From Methanobacteriota archaeon (GTDB lineage Archaea; Halobacteriota; Methanosarcinia; Methanosarcinales; Methanoperedenaceae): 24,361 nucleotides of DNA. The position numbers and the translations under genes are program-made. Under the pieces are notes generated by a model. That model saw only the letters and a list, made by a program, of their open reading frames with translations, made no database searches and had not been told where the DNA came from. Every line of letters starts with the position of its first letter. Positions within the stretch are counted from its first letter, which is position 1. Positions 16,323 to 24,043 of this stretch are shown piece by piece. The DNA lies in the NCBI GenBank assembly GCA_018899795.1, contig JAHIHJ010000381.1, positions 1-24,361 of the forward strand, in the 5' to 3' direction.

Positions 16323-17552
16323 CTATCTTTTTGGAACGGTTCCAAGTACGTTTATGGTCTGGATAAATTCAGTGAAAGCCTCGATCTCTTTTGCAAGTAC
16401 CTCTTCTTTTGTCATCGAGATGCTCATCTCCCCGTCAACTGTGAGAAGATCAGGACCCCGGCGCACAAGCCTGTCTATCCCGTCGGCTGCCAGTATTTTC
16501 TTTATTTCCGGGTCGTGTACGAACGCCCTTCCGGGGAAGAAGACGGTCTCTTTTATCAGTGACAGGTCAAGTTCCTTGATATCATCAATAGTTATAAGGC
16601 AGCCGATGTCCTTTTTCACGGGCACGACATTAACGATACCGCCCAGCTTATCGAACATTTCCTGTAACAGGGGCGCTGCAACTTGACTTGTGATAATGGT
16701 GGCTTCTTTTGTTAATTTCGGCAGTCTCAAGAGCGCTTCAGGTTCGTTCCTGATCGCAAACGGCGCGCCCGTTCCAGGGTCATAGATCGGCGTGCCAGTG
16801 ACGCGGAATTTAAACCTGCTGTGAATATCATCAACGATCGCTTTGAACTCTGAGATCGTATGAGGAACAACGCTATCGATCACCGGGGCGTTGTTCAGGA
16901 TTATACCCTGCTCTGGCGCATTTGCAAAACGCATAAGGATGAGTCCCTTGACGCCCATATTCTCAAGGTCGGCGCATGTTTTCATGAGCACATCACCGTC
17001 GTTCACGCCCGGAATGAGCACAGCAGCAGCATATACGGTGCATTTTTCCGCAAGTGTGCGAAGCGCCTCAAGCGAATCCTCAGGTGTTTTGTCATTCATG
17101 TAAATGCGGCGCAATTCCGGGTCTGTGGCAAATACAGTGAACGTGACCTCATTCACCCCGTGGTCGATGAAGAAGAGCGCGTCTTCCCTGTTAAGCCCTT
17201 TTCCGCTTGTGTAGCCCAGGTGGATAGGTTTGTTGTACTGGGAAAGAAATTTTACGAGCTGCTTAAGTTCAGGATAGCAGCTCACGTCCCCACCACCGCT
17301 GACATTGAACTTTGATACGTTCTTGTTGAAATAGACCGCCTGCTGTATCTCCTGCGCTACCGCAGACATCGGTTTGAAACCCGAATACCCCTCCTTAATG
17401 CTTTTCGTGCAGTAATTGCAACCTTTCTGGAAAGGCATGCAGTGCTTGCATCCAAAGGGCGGGACTTCTTTTACTCCTTTAAAATAACAGTATCTGCAGA
17501 AGCCGCGGCAATCATGCCCAGGGCGTCCTCCGAGGTCGGCGAGTATTTCCAT
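16323..17552 (-). CDS. mmp10: methyl-coenzyme M reductase arginine methyltransferase Mmp10
   Basis: A cobalamin-dependent radical SAM enzyme (methanogenesis marker 10) that methylates the C5 carbon of an active-site-region arginine in McrA. The 409 residues match the family length. The radical SAM cysteines are C15, C19 and C22 (DCRGFCRYC). The family's extra iron-binding loop has C35, C38, C45 and C48 ([14 protein letters not shown]). HLGYTSGKG contains Y114, the counterpart of the tyrosine known to ligate cobalamin. [13 protein letters not shown] and [15 protein letters not shown] are further family blocks. Its presence implies that the organism has MCR. It is convergent with the protease gene and not beside mcr genes. 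A palindrome immediately precedes the ATG. Confidence 0.96.
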   Translation of the reverse strand: MEILADLGGRPGHDCRGFCRYCYFKGVKEVPPFGCKHCMPFQKGCNYCTKSIKEGYSGFKPMSAVAQEIQQAVYFNKNVSKFNVSGGGDVSCYPELKQLVKFLSQYNKPIHLGYTSGKGLNREDALFFIDHGVNEVTFTVFATDPELRRIYMNDKTPEDSLEALRTLAEKCTVYAAAVLIPGVNDGDVLMKTCADLENMGVKGLILMRFANAPEQGIILNNAPVIDSVVPHTISEFKAIVDDIHSRFKFRVTGTPIYDPGTGAPFAIRNEPEALLRLPKLTKEATIITSQVAAPLLQEMFDKLGGIVNVVPVKKDIGCLITIDDIKELDLSLIKETVFFPGRAFVHDPEIKKILAADGIDRLVRRGPDLLTVDGEMSISMTKEEVLAKEIEAFTEFIQTINVLGTVPKR

Positions 17553-17567
17553 GCCTTTCCGAAAGGC
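17553..17567 (-). promoter_or_regulatory. palindrome abutting the mmp10 start codon
   Basis: GCCTTTC (17553-17559) and GAAAGGC (17561-17567) form a 7-bp inverted repeat around one base, immediately upstream of the mmp10 ATG. As RNA it can form a 6-bp stem with a three-base loop that would hold the only purine-rich ribosome-binding candidate (GGAAAGG). It may limit translation or bind a regulator. Confidence 0.4.
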
Positions 17568-17600
17568 AAAGAAGGATAATAAAACTATTGGAGACTATTC

Positions 17601-17867
17601 TCAATATTTCCGGTATATCTTTTTCCTGTGACCTGCTTCTATCACCAGGATCAACAAACGCTCATTATCTATGTAAAGAATAACCCGATATTCACCAACA
17701 CGGTGAGAATAAAGAGGATTCTTTTGTGTCCCTTTGATCTTTTTTACATGAGGATAAGGATCACCTTTAATGCTGTTGATCGATCGAATTATGCTCTGTG
17801 CGATCTCCAGAGGTAACTTTTTGAGATCCTTTCTTGCTTTTGAAGTATATTCGACCGAATATCTCAT
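17601..17867 (-). CDS. RelE/ParE family toxin
   Basis: An 88-residue protein with the RelE fold order: MRYSVEYTSKARKDLKKLP (strand, then helix), a second helix (EIAQSIIRSINSIKGD), KKIKGTQKNPLYSHRVGEYRVIL with basic residues on the central strands, and the closing LVIEAGHRKKIYRKY. The basic residues in the last strands correspond to the mRNA-binding and cleavage site of RelE toxins, which act on translating ribosomes. The upstream antitoxin gene overlaps it by four bases (ATGA), the classic type II arrangement. It lies between mmp10 and a lipoprotein gene and looks like a small accessory module. Confidence 0.93.
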   Translation of the reverse strand: MRYSVEYTSKARKDLKKLPLEIAQSIIRSINSIKGDPYPHVKKIKGTQKNPLYSHRVGEYRVILYIDNERLLILVIEAGHRKKIYRKY

Positions 17868-18100
17868 TTCAGGTCAAACTCTTTCATGATCTCTTCTTCG
17901 GAATGCAGGCGTCCGTGTTTTATGTCTTCGAGGGCTTCTTCTATACCATTTATCGCCTCATCGCTGAGCGGTTCTTCATCTATTGCCAGATTCGTCAATC
18001 TTTCTATAACGGAACTATACGATTCGCGAGAATGATGTTTTAGAGAGGTAAGTTTATCCTTTACCTTTGGGTCTAAACAAATGGTGGTGGTAGTTGTCAT
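17864..18100 (-). CDS. ribbon-helix-helix antitoxin
   Basis: A 78-residue partner of the RelE-type toxin. The first about 45 residues (TTTTTICLDPKVKDKLTSLK, then SYSSVIERLTNLAI) have the strand-helix-helix pattern of an Arc/MetJ-type DNA-binding domain. The acidic C-terminal helix (SDEAINGIEEALEDIKHG, then SEEEIMKEFDLK) would wrap and neutralise the basic toxin. The gene is first in the pair and overlaps the toxin start. Inverted repeats directly before its ATG are a likely operator for autorepression. Confidence 0.88.
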   Translation of the reverse strand: MTTTTTICLDPKVKDKLTSLKHHSRESYSSVIERLTNLAIDEEPLSDEAINGIEEALEDIKHGRLHSEEEIMKEFDLK

Positions 18101-18130
18101 ATATGTTACTATAGGTAACTATATGTAATA
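18101..18130 (-). promoter_or_regulatory. operator/promoter of the toxin-antitoxin pair
   Basis: Directly upstream of the antitoxin ATG lies GTTAC-TATAG-GTAAC (18105-18119), and ATATGTTA/ATATGTAA recur 20 bases apart (18101 and 18121). The minus strand has a TATA-like GTATATTACATATAG across this region. RHH antitoxins bind such paired sites to repress their own operon; the function is inferred. Confidence 0.5.
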
Positions 18131-18208
18131 TACTCTTTGGTAATTGAGGCTTTTAGAGAGGGATTTGTTACTAAATCAGATGGTTTCGATGAAAACTTCT
18201 CAACCACA

Positions 18209-18787
18209 CTACTGACACAGAGTATTTTTTTTGTCCTCTTTTTCAGGGTACAATTCATCATTCTTATAAATTTTGACACTGTGAGACCTATTATTATTGA
18301 AATAATTCTTCAAAGGACAATCATTGCCTTCTGTATCTACGGTCCAGGTTGTTGTTTCGGGTTGTCCTTCTTTCCGGACACAGGTATGACCTACTGCTAT
18401 TAGCGCCCCGGTCTTATGCGTCCAATTCCCGCAATCAAATTTATCATCTGACCAGGAAAGAAGAGGCAGTTCAACCCGCGCCCCGACCGGTCCTCGAGCC
18501 GTTCCTGTTGAGATAATTCGAACGCAATCGCTTTTGGTCCCATATTCGTTTGTTTTAACAGTCCAATTACATGTAAAAGAGCTGATCTTCACATCGAACA
18601 TTTCCGCCGTTACTTGCGGGGAAGGCTGCACAGTAGGCGAAGGACTTTTTACTGTTGTGAAACTATTTTTCTCCTGGGGTTGCACGGTTGTCTGCTGCTC
18701 TATACAACCGCTGATAAAAAGAATGCCAACCAATAGAATCAGAAATGAAAGATAGTTCCCCTTCTTTTGTACGAGTTTTAACTTCAT
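18209..18787 (-). CDS. archaeal lipoprotein of unknown function
   Basis: A 192-residue secreted protein with a basic N-terminus (MKLKLVQKKGN), a hydrophobic signal segment, and the lipobox ISGC with the lipid-attachment cysteine at residue 28. A low-complexity Thr/Pro/Ser/Gln spacer (about 30-60) follows, then a globular part with cysteine-containing segments (FTCNWTVKTNEYG, DCVRIISTGTARGPVGARVE, KFDCGNWTHKTGA, GHTCVRKEGQPETTTW), consistent with a small disulfide-stabilised beta domain outside the membrane. No family is recognised. It ends in TAG. It is transcribed toward the toxin-antitoxin pair but is separated from it by 108 bases. Confidence 0.8.
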   Translation of the reverse strand: MKLKLVQKKGNYLSFLILLVGILFISGCIEQQTTVQPQEKNSFTTVKSPSPTVQPSPQVTAEMFDVKISSFTCNWTVKTNEYGTKSDCVRIISTGTARGPVGARVELPLLSWSDDKFDCGNWTHKTGALIAVGHTCVRKEGQPETTTWTVDTEGNDCPLKNYFNNNRSHSVKIYKNDELYPEKEDKKNTLCQ

Positions 18788-18949
18788 ACTATTATTATAA
18801 TCATTTATTCTTTTAGTATATGAATGTTATTGACTTTTATTTTGTGTAGAGTGAACCGCCATAGTCCAATATTCCAGTTATTGGTGGGTTCGTTTTCATC
18901 ATCCCGAAGATACATAACGATTTTATCCATCCAGCGCATCTAATACCTG

Positions 18950-19915
18950 ATGATATTTGAAAAAGTCCCCACAGTGCCCACCTCAGAGGAGCTCCTTAAC
19001 AAATCCTACAAACGCGCAGCCCGCGCCAAACACGGGAAGCGCATTCTTGACAGGAAGTCAAAACTGAAAGCAGAAGAATCAATGGTACTGACAGCTGCGA
19101 ACATTCTCAGCGATAACCTGATACACGTAGTTAAAAAATTCCCAAGCTTTGATAATATGCCGCCGTTCTATCTGGAACTTGCAGACGTGATCGTGGGAGT
19201 GGAGGAAATGAAGATGAACCTTGCTTCTGTGCAATGGGCTGGTAACAAGATAAACGAGCTGGCGCGAAAATATGTTGGCATGATGCGAAGCGCCGAAGAT
19301 ATCAAAGTTGTCCGCAAACAGGCGTTCGGGAGGATATCTTCCATCGTGGACAGCGTCGACGGCAGCCTGCGCTTCCTGAACGATGCGCGAAACAAGCTGC
19401 GCAAGCTCCCTGAAATCGGCGAAGGTCCTGCGATCGTGGTGGCAGGCTATCCCAATGTGGGAAAATCCAGTTTTGTGGCTCTTGTGAGCAGCGCGCGTCC
19501 TGAGATAGCCGCTTATCCATTTACCACCAAAGGACTGGCTGTGGGGCATTTCGAAAGGAATAAGATACGATACCAGATCATAGATACCCCCGGGCTTCTT
19601 GACAGACCGCTTGAAGAGAGGAACGAGATAGAACTCCAGGCAATATCTGCGCTCAGGCACGTGGGAAAGGTGATACTCTATATTATCGACCCATCCGAGA
19701 CGTGCGGCTATACCCTTGAAAAGCAAATGCACCTGCTTGAAGAGATAAAAAAAGAATTCGGTCTCCCAATGATAGTTGTGGCGAACAAGTCAGATATATC
19801 AAAGCCTACCGGAGAAGCCGACATGAGCATGTCAACCCTCACAGGCGATGGGGTTGAAGAGGTTCTTGACAGGCTTCTGGAGATGATCCCTCCGGAAACG
19901 CAGGTTTATATATAA
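18950..19915 (+). CDS. NOG1-like GTPase
   Basis: A GTP-binding protein of the Obg-HflX/NOG1 group; NOG1 acts in large ribosomal subunit assembly. The roughly 155-residue helical N-terminal domain (MIFEKVPTVPTSEELLNKSY onwards) matches the NOG1 N-domain. The G domain has G1 GYPNVGKSS (166-174), the switch segment AYPFTTKG, G3 DTPG (212-215), G4 NKSD (279-282) and a G5-like STLTGDG. At 321 residues it is the usual short archaeal form without the eukaryotic extension. It is not followed by ribosomal genes; hdrA starts 28 bases later, but a TATA box in the last codons suggests that hdrA has its own promoter. Confidence 0.93.
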   Translation: MIFEKVPTVPTSEELLNKSYKRAARAKHGKRILDRKSKLKAEESMVLTAANILSDNLIHVVKKFPSFDNMPPFYLELADVIVGVEEMKMNLASVQWAGNKINELARKYVGMMRSAEDIKVVRKQAFGRISSIVDSVDGSLRFLNDARNKLRKLPEIGEGPAIVVAGYPNVGKSSFVALVSSARPEIAAYPFTTKGLAVGHFERNKIRYQIIDTPGLLDRPLEERNEIELQAISALRHVGKVILYIIDPSETCGYTLEKQMHLLEEIKKEFGLPMIVVANKSDISKPTGEADMSMSTLTGDGVEEVLDRLLEMIPPETQVYI

Positions 19916-19926
19916 TGAATATTCAT
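19905..19926 (+). promoter_or_regulatory. hdrA promoter with adjacent palindrome
   Basis: TTTATATATAA (19905-19915) overlaps the last codons of the GTPase gene and sits about 30-40 bases before the hdrA ATG at 19944, the expected place for an archaeal TATA box. The perfect 12-base palindrome ATGAATATTCAT (19915-19926) follows directly, between the TATA box and the expected transcription start. Binding there would block initiation, so this is a candidate repressor site. Confidence 0.5.
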
Positions 19927-19943
19927 TAAGGATTCGAGTAATA

Positions 19944-22283
19944 ATGCCAACAGGCGTATACATCTGCCATTGCGGGTCGAACATAGCAGGAACCATCGAC
20001 GTAGAGGACGTCAGGAAACATGCTGAAAAATTAAAAGACGTAGCAGTCGCCCGCGACATACAATTCACCTGCGGAGATTCTGGACAGGATCAGATAAAAA
20101 AGGACATCGCGGAATATGAACTTGACCGGGTCGTGGTGGCGGCATGCTCCCCGCGACTGCATGAGGTCACGTTCAAAAGAGCGCTCAAGGAAGCCGGGAT
20201 CAATCCTCACATGCTCGAGATGGTCAATATCAGGGAGCAGGGATCCTGGGTTCACCCTGATAAAAACGGTCTTGCAACGCAGAAAGCAAAAGACCTCGTG
20301 GCAATGGGTGTGGCAAAGGTCGCGCTGCAATCCCCTCTTGAGAAAAAGACCATATTTGCCAGACCTGAAGTGCTGGTGATAGGAGCCGGGGTTGCAGGTA
20401 TTGAGGCTGCCTTATCCCTTGCAGGTATGGATATCAAAGTATACCTCGTGGAAAAGGAACCCACAATAGGCGGCAAGATGGCACTTCTGAACGAAGTCTT
20501 CCCCACGAACGATTGCTCGCTCTGCGTCCTCGCCCCGAAGATGTCCGATGTGCAGAACAATCCCAAAATCACGCTGTATACATATTCGGAGATAACGAAA
20601 ATAGAAGGCAGGACAGGCAACTTTAAAATAACCGGGGTGAAAAAACCCCGCTATATCGATGAGAAAAAATGCAAAGGCTGCATAGATCTCTGTGCCAGCG
20701 TATGTCCTGTCGAGGTGCCAAACCAGTTCGATTTTGGGATAGGCAGGCGGAAATCCGTTTATATCCCGTTTGCGCAGGCTGTGCCTCTGGTAGCATGCAT
20801 AGATGAACACTGCGTTGGTTGCGACCTGTGCAGGCTCGCGTGTCCTGCCGAAGCAGTGGATTTTGCACAGAAACCCGAGGAATTCACGTTCGATGTGGGA
20901 GCTGTGATACTTGCCACAGGGTACCAGCCCTTCGATGCCAGCCGTAAGGAAGAGTACGGGTACGGGCGATATAAGAACGTAGTCACAAGTCTCGAACTTG
21001 AGAGGATGCTCAGCGCAGCCGGTCCCACGCACGGCAGGGTGATCTCTCCAACAACCAATGCGGATGTCAAACGCGTAGCCTTTATTCTTTGCGTCGGCTC
21101 CAGGGATGAACAGGTCGGTAATCCATACTGCTCAAAAGTATGCTGCATGGCTTCTATTAAAAGCGCGGTGAAAATAGCAGAACAATATCCCGACGCAAAA
21201 GTCTCGATACACTATATCGATATCAGGGCAGGCGGCGAAGGTTATGAGGAATACTACCGCCGCTCTCAGGAGATGGGGGTATCCTTCGTGCGAGGGCGCG
21301 TGGCAGAGGTTGAGGAGTCGGACGGCAGGACGATAATTCATTATGAGGATACACTTTCAGGAGAAACGTTCCATGAAGAATGCGACCTTGTTGTGCTTGC
21401 CGTGGGTATGGATGCGAATAAGGATAATGAGGCTCTCGGAAAAATGCTGAACCTGTCCACAAGACCTGACCGGTTCCTCCAGAGCGCGCACCCCAAGATG
21501 AGACCGGTGCAGACCCATATCAGAGGCGTTTTCATTGCAGGATGCGCAGGCGGACCCAAAGAGATACAGGTTTCGATAGAGCAGGGAAGCGCAGCCGCTG
21601 CAAAGGCAGATGCCCTGCTGCGCTGGGGAGAGTTGGAGGTCGAGCCCACAAGCGCGTATGTTCTCCCTGAGCTGTGTGATGGATGCCGGATATGTGAGTC
21701 TGTATGCTCTCTTGGCAGGGTCAAGGTCGTGAACGGGAAAGCAACTGTGGATGAGATAGCATGCCGCGGGTGCGGAGCCTGCAGCGGCGCGTGTCCCAAT
21801 GGGGCGCTTCAGGTCAGGAATTATTCCGATGACCAGATAATGGCTCAGATAATTGAAGCCACGCGAGAGAAACACGAATTCCCTCTCGTCATAGGATTCC
21901 TGTGCCACTGGTGCTCCTATGCTGCGGCAGACCTTGCTGGTTCCCTGCGATTGCAGTATCCCACCAACCTGCGAAATATCAGGCTGCTATGCGCAGGAAG
22001 AGTGAACCCTTCATTTGTCCTTGAAGCGCTGCGGCGCGGAGCGGACGGTGTCCTTGTTGCAGGATGCAGACCAGGAGAATGCCATTATACCATAGGAAAC
22101 TACTGCGCCATGCAGAGGATGCATGTTCTTTCAAAGTTACTTGTCGACCTTGGTTTTGACGAGCGGCGGTTGAGGGTGGAATGGCTTGCAGCCAGCGAAG
22201 GCAGGAAGTTCGCAGGGATAGTGAAAGAATACGTTGAGCAATTGAAAGAAATAGGTCAGGTAGGCAGCGAACTCAAGGAATGA
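19944..22283 (+). CDS. hdrA: heterodisulfide reductase subunit A fused to MvhD domain
   Basis: HdrA is the FAD/iron-sulfur core of soluble heterodisulfide reductase, which bifurcates electrons between ferredoxin and CoM-S-S-CoB in the cytoplasm. Order in the 779 residues: N-terminal cysteine-containing HdrA domain (C8, C10, C43, C68); FAD-binding VIGAGVAGIEAAL (145-157); NDCSLCVLAPKM; an inserted ferredoxin with clusters at C243-C254 and C290-C300; the second half of the flavin domain; a C-terminal ferredoxin (C578-C588, C607-C617); and a fused MvhD-type [2Fe-2S] domain (about 645-770; C654, C657, C683, C708, C713, C721). The MvhD fusion is the HdrA2 form known from Methanosarcina, linked to F420 or hydrogenase-type electron partners. 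hdrB and hdrC are not in the window; a polyferredoxin gene follows after one base. Confidence 0.95.
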   Translation: MPTGVYICHCGSNIAGTIDVEDVRKHAEKLKDVAVARDIQFTCGDSGQDQIKKDIAEYELDRVVVAACSPRLHEVTFKRALKEAGINPHMLEMVNIREQGSWVHPDKNGLATQKAKDLVAMGVAKVALQSPLEKKTIFARPEVLVIGAGVAGIEAALSLAGMDIKVYLVEKEPTIGGKMALLNEVFPTNDCSLCVLAPKMSDVQNNPKITLYTYSEITKIEGRTGNFKITGVKKPRYIDEKKCKGCIDLCASVCPVEVPNQFDFGIGRRKSVYIPFAQAVPLVACIDEHCVGCDLCRLACPAEAVDFAQKPEEFTFDVGAVILATGYQPFDASRKEEYGYGRYKNVVTSLELERMLSAAGPTHGRVISPTTNADVKRVAFILCVGSRDEQVGNPYCSKVCCMASIKSAVKIAEQYPDAKVSIHYIDIRAGGEGYEEYYRRSQEMGVSFVRGRVAEVEESDGRTIIHYEDTLSGETFHEECDLVVLAVGMDANKDNEALGKMLNLSTRPDRFLQSAHPKMRPVQTHIRGVFIAGCAGGPKEIQVSIEQGSAAAAKADALLRWGELEVEPTSAYVLPELCDGCRICESVCSLGRVKVVNGKATVDEIACRGCGACSGACPNGALQVRNYSDDQIMAQIIEATREKHEFPLVIGFLCHWCSYAAADLAGSLRLQYPTNLRNIRLLCAGRVNPSFVLEALRRGADGVLVAGCRPGECHYTIGNYCAMQRMHVLSKLLVDLGFDERRLRVEWLAASEGRKFAGIVKEYVEQLKEIGQVGSELKE

Positions 22284-22284
22284 C

Positions 22285-23586
22285 ATGACTGAGGAAAAAC
22301 TGGAAGTCACAGTTGACAGCGATGTCAGGGAATCACATTTCCTGTACACGCAAAAGACAGGTAAGTCAATAAAAATCCTGGATTATGATTACAAACGCTG
22401 CAACGGTTGCGGCATCTGCATTGAGATATGCCCGAAAAAAGCCATCGAGGCAGGACCCTTGATCGAAATAGCTACGGGAATGGATGCCCCGCCCGTTATC
22501 ATTGACCATACGAAGTGCTCGTTCTGCGGCATGTGCGCAGCCTTCTGCCCCGTAAAGGCGGTCAGGATGTCGGTAAATGATAAAGATATCCTTGAATTGA
22601 CAGAGTTCCCGCATCTTGATTCAAGCGTTGTTTTCAACGACAAGTGCCTGCCGTGCCTGCTATGCAAGAAAGCATGCCCGGAAGAAGCCATAAGCGTGGA
22701 GTTCACGTTCCCGAAAAAAGAGACAGTGGCACCCTTCAAGGCTGGAAAGAAGGGCGAGATAGAAGTGGACATGGAGAAGTGCACCCTGTGCGGCGCATGC
22801 GCCGAGCTCTGCCCTGCTTTCGTGCTCGTGGATAAAAAGTCCACGGCTGACGCACTTGTTCCTTTTGACAACCTGCTTGTTGATCGTGATAAGTGCGACT
22901 ACTGCGGTATCTGCGTCCCTTTCTGCCCTGAGGACGCCATAAAAGTAAAGGGAGAATTTTTCGGGGAAGCTCCGAAACTCACCGGAAATATCAAAGTAGA
23001 TAATAACAAATGCACGCGGTGCGGCTGGTGCGAGGCGGTATGTCCTTACGATGCAGCGAATGTGACAAAACCTTTCGAAGGCGATATAGAGCTCATAGAT
23101 GAAAAACTCAAAGGCTGCGACCCTGTGGGATGCCACGGGTGTTTCAATGTCTGTCCTTCGAAGGCGTGGATAATCCCGAAAGATAAGAAAATCGATGTGA
23201 TGCGGGATTTCTGCACGTACTGCGGCGCGTGTGAGAAAGCATGCCATGTAAAGGCAATAGGTGTGAAGAGGACAGCGGCAAAGCACACCGAAATAAAAGA
23301 TACTCCATGGGCAAAGGAATGGAAGGATGCGATAGTTTGCCTGACCACGGCGCAAAGAGAGAGACCTGATGTGTCGCGCACGGTGAGCGTTGAAAAAGCA
23401 GAACGGAAGACAGAGCCTCCCGGCGCCATGCCTGAAGTCGATGAGAAGCTTCGAAGGGCTGTGGATGAAAGGATTTCAGGACTGCTGCCACTCCTGGGCA
23501 GTAAACAGGTAAGGCGAGCCTGGGAGAAGAAAGATGCAAAAGCAGCGGCGCAGGAGATCAGGAAGAGGATGATGGAACAGAAATGA
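22285..23586 (+). CDS. polyferredoxin with eight [4Fe-4S] motifs
   Basis: An electron-transfer protein of 433 residues. Eight cysteine clusters begin at residues 39, 78, 121, 166, 204, 243, 278 and 310. Seven are regular CxxCxxCxxxC; the seventh, GCDPVGCHGCFNVCP, has a longer first spacing. The eighth ends in CH instead of CP. This gives four two-cluster ferredoxin modules, a molecular wire of up to eight clusters. The last about 95 residues are non-ferredoxin, charged and helical (SGLLPLLGSKQVRRAWEKKD), perhaps a docking region. The start is one base after hdrA, so the product should work with HdrA-MvhD, passing electrons to or from it. No signal peptide or membrane helix is present, so it is cytoplasmic. 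Confidence 0.92.
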   Translation: MTEEKLEVTVDSDVRESHFLYTQKTGKSIKILDYDYKRCNGCGICIEICPKKAIEAGPLIEIATGMDAPPVIIDHTKCSFCGMCAAFCPVKAVRMSVNDKDILELTEFPHLDSSVVFNDKCLPCLLCKKACPEEAISVEFTFPKKETVAPFKAGKKGEIEVDMEKCTLCGACAELCPAFVLVDKKSTADALVPFDNLLVDRDKCDYCGICVPFCPEDAIKVKGEFFGEAPKLTGNIKVDNNKCTRCGWCEAVCPYDAANVTKPFEGDIELIDEKLKGCDPVGCHGCFNVCPSKAWIIPKDKKIDVMRDFCTYCGACEKACHVKAIGVKRTAAKHTEIKDTPWAKEWKDAIVCLTTAQRERPDVSRTVSVEKAERKTEPPGAMPEVDEKLRRAVDERISGLLPLLGSKQVRRAWEKKDAKAAAQEIRKRMMEQK

Positions 23587-23607
23587 CTTTCCTGAACCTG
23601 TAACGAA

Positions 23608-23946
23608 TTATTTCTTCCCGAACATTACCACTGAGAAAAACATAACTAATACTGAAAAAATCATCTCGAATCCAGGAGTGGGTTTGGGTTCCTTACTCTT
23701 GTTCATTTCTTCCTGGAGTCTTTTTTGCTCTTCTTCGTATAGCCGGGCTGCTTCTTCATATATTCTCTGTTCCTCAAGTGCAGCTTCTTCGCATTCCAGG
23801 CATCTGGTTCTAGAAAATTTTATATTAACTTCTGCACTGCGACCAGGTGAGGCTCCACCAGTTGGAAGATTTGTATTATCTTCAACAATATAATATGTGC
23901 CGTCTGCAGGGATTTCAAATGAGTAATTTATATATATCAAATTCAT
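23608..23946 (-). CDS. short PGF-CTERM protein lacking a signal peptide
   Basis: 112 residues in three parts: a beta-type segment (about 9-46, EIPADGTYYIVEDNTNLPTG), a charged Glu/Arg-rich coiled-coil-like stretch (about 50-84), and a C-terminus reading PKPTPGFEMIFSVLVMFFSV with a final GKK. The end fits the PGF-CTERM sorting signal (Pro-Gly-Phe at 91-93, hydrophobic helix, basic tail) processed by archaeosortase on exported surface proteins. No signal peptide precedes it, and the frame upstream of the ATG closes with TAG 14 codons earlier without a hydrophobic segment. It therefore looks like the 3' remnant of a larger exported protein, or a gene with a misread start. It is convergent with the polyferredoxin gene. 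Confidence 0.6.
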   Translation of the reverse strand: MNLIYINYSFEIPADGTYYIVEDNTNLPTGGASPGRSAEVNIKFSRTRCLECEEAALEEQRIYEEAARLYEEEQKRLQEEMNKSKEPKPTPGFEMIFSVLVMFFSVVMFGKK

Positions 23947-24043
23947 CCCCTTTCCATCAGAAAATGAATTGAATTTTCTTGAATGCTATCGTTTGCCGTA
24001 ATTACCTGATCGAATAACTTAAGAAATCATTTGAAATCAGTAT

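Noticed and set aside
15223..17552. Radical SAM gene beside ABC and M50 genes as a RiPP locus like yyd
   Set aside because: The radical SAM protein is clearly Mmp10, is convergent rather than co-directional, and no precursor peptide gene is visible; only the ABC-M50 part of the analogy is kept.
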